DNA of 64,000 bases from Achromobacter sp. B7 (GCF_003600685.1 NZ_CP032084.1:1178001-1242000); one strand, 5' to 3'; positions 47,324 through 57,226 are shown, counted from the stretch's first letter. Translations and numbers: made by a program. The notes: generated by a model not told the origin, from the letters alone.

Positions 47324-47484
47324 CCTTGCCTGGGCCGCTGCATTGCGGCCACGAATCACCGATACAGATCGCCGATACAGATTGTCAGCCGCATGCCGGC
47401 CGTGATAGTAATAACCGCGGCGCAACGGTCGGGCTGAGGGGGCCGGCGCCGAAATTCGCAACCCTGGGCGAAAGGAGCTGCTGC

Positions 47485-49455
47485 ATGTCTTCAGAAACCC
47501 GACCATCCACCATCAACCTCCCGGTGTTCTTCCCGGCGGCGATCTTCACGCTGTTGTTGGTCGGATTCGCGATTCTTGCGCCCGAGCGTGCGCAAAGCCT
47601 TTTTGAATCCGTGCAAGGCTGGATCCTGGGCAACGTCAGCTGGTTCTACATCCTGGTCGTGGCCATCATCTTGCTGGCCGTGGTGTTCCTGGCCTTGAGC
47701 CGCTACGGCGACATCAAGCTCGGGCCGGACCATAGCGAGCCCGACTACCGCAATTTCACCTGGTTTGCGATGCTGTTTTCCGCGGGCATGGGCATTGGCC
47801 TGATGTTCTTCGGGGTTGCCGAACCGGTGATGCACTTCATGTCGCCGCCGGTCGGCGAGGGCGGCACGGCCATCGCCGCGCGCGAGGCCATGAAGATCAC
47901 GTTCTTCCATTGGGGCCTGCATGCGTGGGCGATCTATGCGGTGGTGGCGCTGATCCTGGCGTTCTTCAGCTACCGCCATGGGCTGCCGCTGACGCTGCGT
48001 TCGGCCCTGTATCCGCTGATCGGCAACCGCATCCACGGCCCCATCGGCCATGCCGTCGACATCTTCGCCATCATCGGCACGGTGCTGGGCGTGGCGACGT
48101 CGCTGGGCCTGGGCGTGGCGCAGATCAACAGCGGGCTGAACCACCTGTTCGGCGTCCCGGTCGGGGTGACGACGCAGATCATCCTCATCGTCGTCACTTG
48201 CGGCCTGGCCACGCTGTCGGTGGCCAGCGGTCTGGACAAGGGCATCCGCATCCTGTCCGAGACCAATCTGGTGCTGGCGGCCGTGTTGCTGCTGTTCGTG
48301 CTGGTGGTCGGCCCCACCGTGTTCCTGTTCCAGACCTTCGTGCAGAACACGGGCGCGTACCTGTCCGACATCGTCAACAAGACCTTCAACCTGTATGCCT
48401 ACGAGCCCACCGACTGGATTGGTGGCTGGACCTTGTTCTACTGGGGCTGGTGGATTGCGTGGTCGCCATTCGTGGGCCTGTTCATCGCGCGCATCTCGCG
48501 CGGGCGCACCATCCGCGAATTCGTCACCGGCGTGCTGCTTGTGCCGGCGGGGTTCACCCTGTTCTGGATGACGGTGTTTGGCGACACGGCCATCCACATG
48601 ATCCTGGTGGACAAGGTGCAGGGCCTGGCCGAGGTGGTCGAAGCCGATTCGTCGCTGGCCCTGTTCGCCTTCCTGGAACATCTGCCCTGGAGCAGCGTGC
48701 TGTCGGTGGTGGCCATTGCGATGGTCGCGGTGTTTTTCGTGACCTCCGCCGACTCGGGCGCGCTGGTGGTTGACCTGCTGGCCTCGGGCGGGTCGGACCG
48801 CACGCCCGTGTGGCAGCGTATTTTCTGGTCGGTGCTGATGGGCGCGGTTGCCATCGCGCTGTTGCTCGCCGACGGGCTGACCGCCTTGCAGACGGCCACC
48901 ATCGCCAGCGCGCTGCCGTTTTCGATCATCTTGCTGCTGTCCCTGTGGGGGCTGTTCAAGGCGCTGAAACTGGACGCCACCAAGCGCGGCATTCGCTATC
49001 AGTCCTTGACCTTGTCGCGCCCCGCGCGTGGCGGCCAATCGTGGGAACGGCGGCTGCGCAACATGGTGATGATGCCGCGCCGCTCGCACGTGCAGCGCTT
49101 TATCAGCGACGTGGTGCGGCCTGCGCTGGACGACGTGGCCGAGGAACTGCGCAAGCAGGGCTATGCGGTAGAAGTGCGCGAAGTCGAGGCCGACGGCAGC
49201 GCCATTCTTGAGGTCTCGCACGGCGAGCACCTGGACTTCTCGTATGCCGTGCAGCCCGAGGCGTTCGTGCGCCCCAGCCTGACGCCGGACGAAGCGGCCG
49301 ACGAAGAAGAACGCAAGTACTTCCGCGCCGAAGTCCACCTGCGCGAAGGCGGGCAGGACTACGACATCATGGGCTGGAGCCGCGACGCCGTCATCGGCGA
49401 CATCCTGGACCAGTACGAACGCCATCGCCATTACCTGCACATGGTCCGCACCTGA
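47485..49455 (+). CDS. BetT-type BCCT transporter
   Basis: The 656-residue protein has the twelve-segment BCCT core. The family signature is GWTLFYWGWWIAWSPFVGLF, and the glycine-rich GMGIGLMFFG lies in segment 3. The long C-terminal cytoplasmic domain (about 510-656) is typical of BetT, where it takes part in osmotic control. It imports choline or a related betaine with protons. AAAGGAG at 47471-47477 fixes the start. No choline-oxidation genes are nearby. A strong terminator follows. Confidence 0.92.
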   Translation: MSSETRPSTINLPVFFPAAIFTLLLVGFAILAPERAQSLFESVQGWILGNVSWFYILVVAIILLAVVFLALSRYGDIKLGPDHSEPDYRNFTWFAMLFSAGMGIGLMFFGVAEPVMHFMSPPVGEGGTAIAAREAMKITFFHWGLHAWAIYAVVALILAFFSYRHGLPLTLRSALYPLIGNRIHGPIGHAVDIFAIIGTVLGVATSLGLGVAQINSGLNHLFGVPVGVTTQIILIVVTCGLATLSVASGLDKGIRILSETNLVLAAVLLLFVLVVGPTVFLFQTFVQNTGAYLSDIVNKTFNLYAYEPTDWIGGWTLFYWGWWIAWSPFVGLFIARISRGRTIREFVTGVLLVPAGFTLFWMTVFGDTAIHMILVDKVQGLAEVVEADSSLALFAFLEHLPWSSVLSVVAIAMVAVFFVTSADSGALVVDLLASGGSDRTPVWQRIFWSVLMGAVAIALLLADGLTALQTATIASALPFSIILLLSLWGLFKALKLDATKRGIRYQSLTLSRPARGGQSWERRLRNMVMMPRRSHVQRFISDVVRPALDDVAEELRKQGYAVEVREVEADGSAILEVSHGEHLDFSYAVQPEAFVRPSLTPDEAADEEERKYFRAEVHLREGGQDYDIMGWSRDAVIGDILDQYERHRHYLHMVRT

Positions 49456-49498
49456 CCGTCGGCCGGCCGCCTACCGCCCGGCCGACACGCCAACCCTG

Positions 49499-49531
49499 AA
49501 AACCGCCAGCCTTGTCTGGCGGTTTTTTTTT
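49499..49531 (+). terminator. terminator after the BCCT gene
   Basis: AAAACCGCCAG and CTGGCGGTTTTTTTT form a perfect stem with a short CCTTGT-type loop and a long T run. Confidence 0.9.
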
Positions 49532-49594
49532 CGCCCCTGTGCCGCCGCTGAAGGCCGATAGCGGCGCGCTATGCGGCGCATTGCAATGTCCACT

Positions 49595-49641
49595 TTGACG
49601 AAATGGGGCGAATCAAGGATTATCCAAGCGTATTCTTGGAT
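49595..49641 (+). promoter_or_regulatory. promoter with inverted-repeat operator for the second RND operon
   Basis: TTGACG (49595-49600) and GATTAT (49618-49623) are 17 bases apart. Overlapping the -10 end is a perfect inverted repeat ATCCAAG-CGTATT-CTTGGAT (49622-49641). A protein bound there would cover the transcription start, so repression is likely. Confidence 0.55.
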
Positions 49642-49657
49642 TAATAAAGAGAAGATC

Positions 49658-50785
49658 ATGAAGGCGAAATCTGGAGCCTGGGCCGTAGGGGCCCTTGTGC
49701 TGGCGGGGGCGTTGGCAGGTGGGTGGGCGTGGAAGGCGGGCCGCGCGCCGCAGCAGGGCGGGTGGGCGATGGCGCCGGCCAAGGTTGCGGTGGCGCCCGC
49801 CGTGCAGGCGGACTTTCCGATGGCGCTGACCGGCATCGGCTCGTTAGAGGCCACGCGCCAGGTGCAGGTGCCCGCCGAAGTGGATGGCCGGGTCACGCAG
49901 ATTTTTTTCACGGCAGGCCAAACGGTGAAGGCCGGCCAACTGCTGGTGCAGATGAACGACGCGCCGGAACGCGGCGAGCTGGCGCGGCTGCAGGCGCAGG
50001 CCCGCAATGCGCGCGCGTTGTTGGAACGCACGCGCCGGCTACTGCCGCAACAGGCGGCCACGCGTGAACAGCTGGATCAGGCGCAGGCGGATTACGACCA
50101 GGCCGCCGCCGATATCCGCCGCGTACAGGCGCTGATCGAGCAAAAGCGCGTCAAGGCGCCGTTCGACGGCATGTTGGGCGTGCGCCGTGTGCATCTGGGC
50201 CAATTCGCCCGCGCCGGCGATCCGCTGGTGTCGCTGACCGACGCTTCCACGCTGTACGCAAATATCACCCTGCCAGAACAGGCGCTGGGCGCCGTGCGCG
50301 CCGGCCAGACGGTGGCGGTGACGGTGGATGCGTATGCCGACCGGCAATTTCCCGGCCAGGTCACCACCGTGGAACCGCAGGTGGACGCGGGATCGCGCAC
50401 CGTGCGCGTGCAGGCGACCTTGGCCAACGCCGATGGCGCGCTGGCCGCCGGCATGTTCGCGCACGGCCGCATCCGCCTGCCCGACCGGCCCGATGTGATC
50501 ACGGTGCCGGAAACGGCCATCAGCTATAGCGCTTACGGCGATTCCGTCTACGTGCTGACGCCGCCCAAGCCGGGCGCGTCCGCCGCGCCCGCCACGCCCG
50601 CCACGGTGCGGCAAGCCTACGTCAAGACGGCCGAGCGCCTGCATGGCCGGGTCGTTGTCACTGAAGGCCTGAACGCGGGCGATCAGGTGGTGACGTCGGG
50701 CCAGCTTCGCCTACACAACGGCGCGGCCGTTGACGTGACCGGCACAGACACCGTCGCGTTGGGCGCACCGGCGGAGGCATCATGA
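49658..50785 (+). CDS. RND efflux periplasmic adaptor (second operon)
   Basis: The 375-residue protein has an N-terminal membrane anchor (AVGALVLAGALAGGWAW), two lipoyl half-motifs (VPAEVDGRVTQIFFTAGQTV, APFDGMLGVRRVHLGQFA), a coiled hairpin and the beta-barrel. The layout fits MexE/MdtA-like adaptors that lack a lipobox. AAAGAGAAG precedes the ATG. It overlaps the permease gene in an ATGA and is the first gene of the operon. Confidence 0.92.
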   Translation: MKAKSGAWAVGALVLAGALAGGWAWKAGRAPQQGGWAMAPAKVAVAPAVQADFPMALTGIGSLEATRQVQVPAEVDGRVTQIFFTAGQTVKAGQLLVQMNDAPERGELARLQAQARNARALLERTRRLLPQQAATREQLDQAQADYDQAAADIRRVQALIEQKRVKAPFDGMLGVRRVHLGQFARAGDPLVSLTDASTLYANITLPEQALGAVRAGQTVAVTVDAYADRQFPGQVTTVEPQVDAGSRTVRVQATLANADGALAAGMFAHGRIRLPDRPDVITVPETAISYSAYGDSVYVLTPPKPGASAAPATPATVRQAYVKTAERLHGRVVVTEGLNAGDQVVTSGQLRLHNGAAVDVTGTDTVALGAPAEAS

Positions 50786-53700
50786 CATTCACCGATCTTT
50801 TCGTGCGCCGGCCGGTGCTGGCGCTGGTGGTCAGCACGCTGATCCTGTTGCTGGGCATCAAGGCGTTAAGCGGCCTGCCGGTGCGGCAGTACCCGCTGAC
50901 CGAAAGCACCACCATCACCATCACCACCCAATACCCGGGCGCCTCGCCCGACCTGATGCAAGGCTTCGTCACGCAGCCCATCGCGCAATCAGTCGCGACG
51001 GTGGAAGGCATCGACTACCTGTCGTCCTCGTCCACCCAGGGCCGCAGCGTGATCACGGTGCGGATGAAGTTGAACGCCGATTCCAACAAAGCCATGACCG
51101 AGGTGATGGCCAAGGTCAACGAGGTGAAGTACCGGCTGCCGCAGGACGTGTACGACCCCGTGCTGGTCAAGTCGGCGGGCGAGGCGACCGCCGTCGCCTA
51201 TGTGGGGTTTGCCAGTTCGACGCTGTCGCTGGCGGCATTGACCGATTATTTGTCGCGCGTGGTGCAGCCGCAGCTGTCCTCGATTGACGGCGTGGCCAGT
51301 GTGGAACTGTATGGCGGCCAAAAGCTGGCCATGCGCGTCTGGCTGGACCCGGACCGCATGGCCGCGCGCGGTATCTCGGCGGGCGAACTGGCGCAGGCGC
51401 TGCGCGATAACAACGTGCAGGCAGCGCCGGGCCAGGCCAAGGGCCTGTACGTGGTGTCCAACATCCAGGTCAATACCGACCTGGTCAATGTGGCGCAATT
51501 TCGCGACCTGGTCGTCAAGCGCGACGGCGACGCCATCGTGCGGCTGGGCGACGTGGCCACCGTGGAATTGGGCGCGGCATCCACGGATTCCAGCGGCTTG
51601 ATGGACGGCGAACCCGCCGTCTACTTCGGTCTGAACGCCACGCCTGTGGGTAACCCGCTGGTCATCGTCAAGCGCTTGCAGGAACTGTTGCCCAACATCA
51701 AGCAGAACCTGCCGCCGGGCACCAGCGTGCAAGTGCCGTTCGAGCTGGCCCGCTTTATCAGCGCGTCGATCGATGGCGTGATGCAGACGCTGCTGGAAGC
51801 CATCGCCATTGTCGTGGTGGTGATCTTTCTTTGCCTGGGTTCGTTGCGCGCGGTGCTGATCCCCGTGGTCACCATCCCGCTTTCCATGCTGGGCGGGGCG
51901 GCCATCATGGCGCTGTTCGGCTTCAGCGTGAACCTGCTGACCTTGCTGGCGATGGTGCTGGCCATTGGGCTGGTGGTGGACGACGCCATCGTGGTTGTGG
52001 AAAACGTGCATCGCCACATCGAAGAAGGAAAATCGCCCGTGCGCGCGGCGTTGATCGGCGCGCGGGAAGTTGCCGGGCCGGTGATCGCCATGACCATCAC
52101 GCTGGCTGCCGTGTATGCGCCCATCGGGCTGATGGGCGGGCTGACGGGGTCGCTGTTCAAGGAGTTTGCCTTTACGCTGGCCGGCGCGGTGGTGGTGTCC
52201 GGCGTCATTGCGCTGACCTTGTCGCCCGTCATGAGTTCGTTCCTGCTGCACCGCGACGTGTCGGAAGGCAAGATGGCGCGCAACGCCGAGCGGATGTTCG
52301 GCCGGCTGGGCAAGGCCTATGGGCGCGTGCTGGACGTGTCGTTGCGGCATCGTTGGGTGACGGGGCTGATCGCCGTGGCGGTGCTCGTCAGCCTGCCATT
52401 CCTGTACAACGCCGCGCAGCGCGAGCTGGCGCCGGTCGAAGACCAATCCACCGTGCTGACCGCCATCAAGTCGCCGCAGCACGCCAATATCGACTACGTA
52501 GAAAAGTTCGGCAAGAAGTGGGACGACGTGATGAAGACCGTGCCCGAGCAAAAAGGGCGCTGGCTGATCAACGGGTCGGACGGCGTGTCCAACAGCATCG
52601 GCGGTGTGGACTTCGTGGACTGGCAAGACCGCAAGCGCAACGCCGATGCCATCCAGGCCGACATGCAATCGCTGGCCAATCAGGTAGAAGGCAGCAACAT
52701 CTTTGCATTCCAGTTGCCGTCGTTGCCCGGGTCCACGGGCGGCCTGCCCGTGCAGATGGTGCTGATGAGCGCGGCCGATTACCGCGTCGTCTACGAGGCC
52801 ATGGAAAGCTTGAAGCAGGCGGCGCGGGCCAGCGGGCTGTTCATGGTGGTGGACAGCGACCTGGGCTACAACAACCCGGTGGTGCAACTGACGGTGGACC
52901 GCGCCAAGGCCAACAGCCTGGGCGTCACCATGAAAGACATCGGCGATACGCTGGCGGTGCTGGTGGGCGAAAACTATGTCAACCGCTTCGGCATGGACGG
53001 GCGCTCGTATGACGTCATTCCGCAAAGCCGTCGCGATCTGCGTATGTCGCCACAGGCCTTGGCGCAGTTCCACGTCAAAAGCGCCAGCGGCGCGCAGGTG
53101 CCCCTGTCGAATCTGGTGTCGGTTTCCATGGGCGTGGAGCCCAATTCGCTGACGCAGTTCAACCAGTTGAACGCCGCCACGTTCCAGGCCATCCCGATGC
53201 CCGGCGTCACCATGGGCGACGCGGTGACATTCCTGTCGGAGCAGGCAAAAAACCTGCCCGCCGGCTTCAGCTATGACTGGCAATCGGATGCGCGCCAGTT
53301 CAGCCAGGAAGGGTCGGCACTGATGATTACGTTTCTGTTCGCCATCATCGTCATCTATCTGGTGCTGGCCGCGCAGTACGAAAGCCTGCGCGACCCATTC
53401 ATCATCCTGGTCAGCGTGCCGATGTCGATCTGCGGCGCGCTGATTCCGCTGGCGCTGGGCATGGCCACCGTGAACATCTATACGCAGATCGGGCTGGTGA
53501 CGCTGATCGGCCTGATCAGCAAGCACGGCATCCTGATGGTGGAATTCGCCAACGAAATGCAGGTCAGCCACGGGCTCGACCGGCGCGCGGCAATGGAGCA
53601 GGCCGCCCGCATCCGCTTGCGTCCCATCCTGATGACGACGGCGGCGATGGTGATGGGGCTGATCCCGTTGCTGTTCGCCACGGGGGCGGGCGCGCACAGC

Positions 53701-53883
53701 CGTTACAGCCTGGGCCTGGTCATCGTGGTGGGATTGCTGGTGGGCACGTTGTTCACGTTGTTCGTGCTGCCTACTGTCTACACCGTGCTCGCGCGTGACC
53801 ACCGCGCCGCCAGCGACACGCCGCGCGCGCGGGAACTGGCCGTGGCGCAAGCCGAAGATGGCCGCGCTGCCATCTCGCATTAA
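50782..53883 (+). CDS. RND multidrug efflux permease (second operon)
   Basis: The 1033-residue pump has the typical HAE1 start MTFTDLFVRRPVLALVVSTL and QYPGASPDLMQGFVTQPI. The proton-relay aspartates are in LAIGLVVDDAIVVVENVHRH. Both periplasmic loops and twelve membrane segments are complete. It is clearly different from the permease at 42173-45337, so the two operons are not a recent duplication. It sits between its adaptor and channel genes. Confidence 0.94.
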   Translation: MTFTDLFVRRPVLALVVSTLILLLGIKALSGLPVRQYPLTESTTITITTQYPGASPDLMQGFVTQPIAQSVATVEGIDYLSSSSTQGRSVITVRMKLNADSNKAMTEVMAKVNEVKYRLPQDVYDPVLVKSAGEATAVAYVGFASSTLSLAALTDYLSRVVQPQLSSIDGVASVELYGGQKLAMRVWLDPDRMAARGISAGELAQALRDNNVQAAPGQAKGLYVVSNIQVNTDLVNVAQFRDLVVKRDGDAIVRLGDVATVELGAASTDSSGLMDGEPAVYFGLNATPVGNPLVIVKRLQELLPNIKQNLPPGTSVQVPFELARFISASIDGVMQTLLEAIAIVVVVIFLCLGSLRAVLIPVVTIPLSMLGGAAIMALFGFSVNLLTLLAMVLAIGLVVDDAIVVVENVHRHIEEGKSPVRAALIGAREVAGPVIAMTITLAAVYAPIGLMGGLTGSLFKEFAFTLAGAVVVSGVIALTLSPVMSSFLLHRDVSEGKMARNAERMFGRLGKAYGRVLDVSLRHRWVTGLIAVAVLVSLPFLYNAAQRELAPVEDQSTVLTAIKSPQHANIDYVEKFGKKWDDVMKTVPEQKGRWLINGSDGVSNSIGGVDFVDWQDRKRNADAIQADMQSLANQVEGSNIFAFQLPSLPGSTGGLPVQMVLMSAADYRVVYEAMESLKQAARASGLFMVVDSDLGYNNPVVQLTVDRAKANSLGVTMKDIGDTLAVLVGENYVNRFGMDGRSYDVIPQSRRDLRMSPQALAQFHVKSASGAQVPLSNLVSVSMGVEPNSLTQFNQLNAATFQAIPMPGVTMGDAVTFLSEQAKNLPAGFSYDWQSDARQFSQEGSALMITFLFAIIVIYLVLAAQYESLRDPFIILVSVPMSICGALIPLALGMATVNIYTQIGLVTLIGLISKHGILMVEFANEMQVSHGLDRRAAMEQAARIRLRPILMTTAAMVMGLIPLLFATGAGAHSRYSLGLVIVVGLLVGTLFTLFVLPTVYTVLARDHRAASDTPRARELAVAQAEDGRAAISH

Positions 53884-53893
53884 GGAGCCAACC

Positions 53894-55420
53894 ATGATTG
53901 AAGTTTCCGCATCCGCACCGCTGCGCCGCCCGGCCCTCGGTGCCGGCCCCGAACGCGCGATTCGCCCAGCCTTCGTCTTTGGACTCGATCGTCCGCGCCG
54001 CCCGAGCGCCGTGCTGCGATCAACGCTGCTGACGCTGACACTGGCACTGGCGCTGGCGTTGGCCGGCTGCGCCGTGGGCCCCGACTACCAACGCCCGCAA
54101 GACGCGCCGGTGGTGCTGGCCAGCCCCGAGCAGGCGCTGTTTTCGTCCGACGCGCTGCAACGCGACTGGTGGAAGCAACTGCAAGACCCCCAGCTGGACC
54201 AGTTGGTGGACTTGGCCTTGAACCGTAATCACGACATCCGGATCGCCCAGTCTCGCCTGGCGGAGTCGCGCGCCGTGCTGGACGAAAAAGAACTGGATCG
54301 CTTGCCCGCCGTGACGCTGGACGGGCGCTATGAACGCAGCCTGTCGCAGGCCAACGCGGGCACGGCCGGCCAGCGCAACCTGGCCCAAAGTTATCGGGCC
54401 GGTTTTGACGCCACCTGGGAACTGGACCTGTGGGGGCGGCTACGCCAAGCGGCCGAAGGCGCGGCGGCGCGCAGCCAGGCGCAGGCGGCGGATCTGGCCC
54501 AGACGCGCATCGTGGTGGCGGCCGAGGTTGCCCGCAATTACTTCGAACTGCGCGGCGCCGAGCAGCGCCTGGCCGTGGCGCGCGCCAACCTGGAAAGCCA
54601 GCGCGACAGCCTGCGTGTGACCCAGGCGCTGGTGCAGGCCGGGCGGGGCGACGAGGGCGATCTGGCCAGCGCGCGGGCCGAACTGGAAACCGTGCAGGCC
54701 AGCGTACCCGTGCAAGTCACGGCCAAGCGGCTGGCGCAGTATCGGCTGGCGGTATTGGCCGGGCTGCGCCCGGTTGAACTGGCTGAACTGGGTGCCGGCA
54801 AGCCGCTGACCCCGTTGGCAACGCGCTTGCCCATCGGGGACGTGGCGGCGCTGCTGTCGCGTCGGCCGGACGTTGCCGCTGCCGAGCGCAATATGGCCGC
54901 CGCCAATGCAGACATAGGAGTAGCCACGGCGGAGCTTTATCCCCGCATCGACCTGGGCGGGTTCCTGGGTTTTGTGGCGTTACGTGGTGCCGATTTCGGC
55001 GCGGCGTCCAGCCGGGCGTTCAGCGTGGCATCGGGCGTGAACTGGCCGGCCCTGCACCTGCCGACGGCGCTGGCCAGACAGCGCGCGGCCGTCGCCCGTG
55101 CCGACGGGGTGGTGGCGCGCTACCAGCAAACGGTGCTTCAAGCGGTGCAAGAACTGGAGTCGGCGCTGACCGAGTTTGGCCAGACCCAACAGCGCTTGGG
55201 CAATCTGGCGCAGGCGGCGGCGCACAGCCGGCGCGCGGCGGAACTGGCGCAGCTGCGCTATCGCGAGGGGAGTGCGCCGTATTTGACGGTGCTGGACGCG
55301 CAGCGTACGCTTTTGCGCGCCCAGGACGCCGTGGCGGTTGCCGAAACGGATTCCTATACCCGGCTGGTGGCGCTGTACAAGGCGCTGGGAGGCGGCTGGG
55401 AGGCGGAGGCGGCGATGTGA
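53894..55420 (+). CDS. NodT-family RND outer-membrane channel lipoprotein (second operon)
   Basis: The 508-residue protein has an unusually long, proline- and arginine-rich N-terminal region before the lipobox (LALALAGCAVGPDYQRP, Cys near 56). The two outer-membrane-factor repeats follow, with DWWKQLQDPQLDQLVDLAL and ATWELDLWGRLR. AAGGAG at 53882-53887 supports the ATG at 53894, but a later start closer to the hydrophobic core is possible. Its stop codon falls in the first unit of a 13-base tandem repeat. Confidence 0.92.
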   Translation: MIEVSASAPLRRPALGAGPERAIRPAFVFGLDRPRRPSAVLRSTLLTLTLALALALAGCAVGPDYQRPQDAPVVLASPEQALFSSDALQRDWWKQLQDPQLDQLVDLALNRNHDIRIAQSRLAESRAVLDEKELDRLPAVTLDGRYERSLSQANAGTAGQRNLAQSYRAGFDATWELDLWGRLRQAAEGAAARSQAQAADLAQTRIVVAAEVARNYFELRGAEQRLAVARANLESQRDSLRVTQALVQAGRGDEGDLASARAELETVQASVPVQVTAKRLAQYRLAVLAGLRPVELAELGAGKPLTPLATRLPIGDVAALLSRRPDVAAAERNMAAANADIGVATAELYPRIDLGGFLGFVALRGADFGAASSRAFSVASGVNWPALHLPTALARQRAAVARADGVVARYQQTVLQAVQELESALTEFGQTQQRLGNLAQAAAHSRRAAELAQLRYREGSAPYLTVLDAQRTLLRAQDAVAVAETDSYTRLVALYKALGGGWEAEAAM

Positions 55421-55508
55421 GGCGCTGACGTGAGGCGATGACCTGAGGCGATGACCTGAGGCGCTGACCTGAGGCGCTGACCTGAGGCGCTGACCTGAGG
55501 CGCTGAAT
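55418..55508. repeat. 13-base tandem repeat, seven units, starting at the channel stop codon
   Basis: Seven units of TGAGGCGMTGACC, three identical, begin exactly at the TGA stop. More imperfect repeats of GGAGGTTGGCTCCCGAGG type follow to about 55560. No gene is visible between 55421 and 55653. Confidence 0.9.
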
Positions 55509-55653
55509 TTGGCGCCGGAGGTGGGAGCCGGAGGTTGGCTCCCGAGGTTGCCTCCCGACGTTGGCGCTGAAGGCCGGCGCTGACGCAACCCGCTGATGGG
55601 CCGCCAAGTTCATGGCACCATAGGAACCTTACGCCCGGAGTATCGTTATCGTC

Positions 55654-56349
55654 ATGTCCGACAGCCTGTCCCACCCCGTCACGTGGATGCCGCATCAGCC
55701 GGCGGACCGCGTGTTGATGACCTTGAAGACGCGCGGCCCGCAGTCGGTTGCCGTCATCGCCAAGGCCATGGACGTGACCGCCGAAGCAGTGCGTCAGCAA
55801 ATGACGAGGCTGCATGCAGACGGGCTGGTCGACTCCGAAAGCCACAGCGCCGGGCGCGGTCGGCCTACCCAGATCTGGTTCCTGACCGATGCCGGCCATG
55901 GCCGCTTTCCCGACACGCACGCCGAAATGACGGTGCAGATGATCGGGGCCGTGCGCCAGGTGTTCGGCGAGGACGGCGTGGACAAGCTGATCCAGGCGCG
56001 CGAGGCCTCCATGTTGGAAGGCTACCAATGCGCGATGGCGGGCGCGCACGACCTGCCATCCCGCCTGGACCGCCTGGTGCAGGTGCGCTCGTCCGAAGGC
56101 TATATGGCCGAATTGCGCAAGGACGGCGCCGACTTCCTGTTTATCGAAAACCACTGTCCGATCTGTTCAGCCGCCAAGGCCTGTATGGGCTTTTGCCGCA
56201 GCGAACTGGATCTGTTTCGGAAAGTGCTGGGCACGGACGTGCAGGTGGATCGCGAAGAACATATCCTGAGCGGCGCGCGCCGCTGCGCCTACCGCGTGCG
56301 CCAGCAAGGGCCCGCCCTACAATCCGCGCATGACTCTCAAGCAACTTGA
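55654..56349 (+). CDS. SufR-like winged-helix regulator with a cysteine cluster
   Basis: The 231-residue protein has an N-terminal winged helix (20-80: RVLMTLKTRGPQSVAVIAKA, TAEAVRQQMTRLHADGLV, GRPTQIWFLT), as in SufR and related regulators. The C-terminal part carries Cys168, Cys171, Cys177 and Cys181 (ENHCPICSAAKACMGFC) and Cys211, in the region where SufR proteins bind an iron-sulfur cluster. It may sense iron-sulfur status or redox stress. Its 3' end overlaps the LysR gene by 20 bases in another frame, so the two are coupled. Confidence 0.8.
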   Translation: MSDSLSHPVTWMPHQPADRVLMTLKTRGPQSVAVIAKAMDVTAEAVRQQMTRLHADGLVDSESHSAGRGRPTQIWFLTDAGHGRFPDTHAEMTVQMIGAVRQVFGEDGVDKLIQAREASMLEGYQCAMAGAHDLPSRLDRLVQVRSSEGYMAELRKDGADFLFIENHCPICSAAKACMGFCRSELDLFRKVLGTDVQVDREEHILSGARRCAYRVRQQGPALQSAHDSQAT

Positions 56350-57226
56350 AGCGTTCTACTGGGCCGCTACCTGCGCCAGCTTTGCCGTGGCCGCTGAACG
56401 GCTGCACCTGTCGGTGTCGTCGCTATCCAAACGCATCACCGAACTTGAGGACGCGCTGGGCCGGCCGTTGTTTGACCGCAGCGGCCATAAGGCCGCGCTG
56501 ACCGACGCCGGCCAGCGCCTTGTGCCGCAGGCGCGGGAATTGCTGGCCGCCGCCGACCAGGTGCGGGCGTCCATGGCGGAAACACCCGGGCTGCGCGGCC
56601 GCTGCCGCTTCGGCGTGGGCGAATTGACCGCCCTGACCTGGCTGCCACGCCTGATCGGCGTGGTGCGGGCCGCCTATCCCGACCTGGTGCTGGAGCCGTA
56701 TGTGGACATCGGGCAGGTGCTGGAGCAGCGCGTGGCCGATGGCGAGCTGGATTTTGCCGTCATCGCCGGCCGGTCTTCGCGAGCGAATATCGCCTCGACT
56801 CCGATCGGCCAGGCCCGCTTTGCCTGGGCGGCGGCGCCCGCCGCCTTGGGCTCGGACACCCGCATGACGCCCGCGCTGCTGGCCCGCCTGCCGCTGGTGA
56901 CGTTGCCGGCCGGCGCGGGCACGACCCGCATCATCGATGACTGGCTGGCCGGGCGCGATGCCGCGGGCGAACGGCTCTGCTGCAACAACTGGGGGGCCAT
57001 TGTCGGCCTGCTGATCGAAGGCACCGGGGTAGGGCTGATACCCGAACACTGGGCCCAGGCCCTGCAAGCGGAAGGCAGCTTGCGCGTGCTGCAAGGCGAC
57101 CCCGAGCCGGCCGCCTTGCCGTATTCGTTCCAGTACCGGCGCGACGACGCGCGCCCGCTGGTTGCCCGGCTGCGCGAGTCCGTGACGGCGGCGGTGGACT
57201 TTTCCGCACCCTGCCGCCTGCCTTGA
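56330..57226 (+). CDS. LysR-family transcriptional regulator
   Basis: The 298-residue regulator has a LysR helix-turn-helix (MTLKQLEAFYWAATCASFAV, then VSSLSKRITELEDALGRPLF) and a complete effector domain (about 90-290). The ATG at 56330 lies inside the end of the preceding gene. The following binding-protein and gamma-glutamyltransferase genes, 129 bases on, are plausible targets. Confidence 0.9.
   Translation: MTLKQLEAFYWAATCASFAVAAERLHLSVSSLSKRITELEDALGRPLFDRSGHKAALTDAGQRLVPQARELLAAADQVRASMAETPGLRGRCRFGVGELTALTWLPRLIGVVRAAYPDLVLEPYVDIGQVLEQRVADGELDFAVIAGRSSRANIASTPIGQARFAWAAAPAALGSDTRMTPALLARLPLVTLPAGAGTTRIIDDWLAGRDAAGERLCCNNWGAIVGLLIEGTGVGLIPEHWAQALQAEGSLRVLQGDPEPAALPYSFQYRRDDARPLVARLRESVTAAVDFSAPCRLP

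Noticed and set aside
50989..53895. A long open frame on the minus strand opposite the second RND permease gene
   Set aside because: The translation is rich in His, Arg and Gln without recognisable motifs; the plus strand encodes an intact permease.
55500..55514. A fourth TTGGCGCCAA-type operator
   Set aside because: The sequence is TTTGGCGCCGGA; only one half fits and it lies inside repeat-rich DNA after a gene end, not before a start codon.
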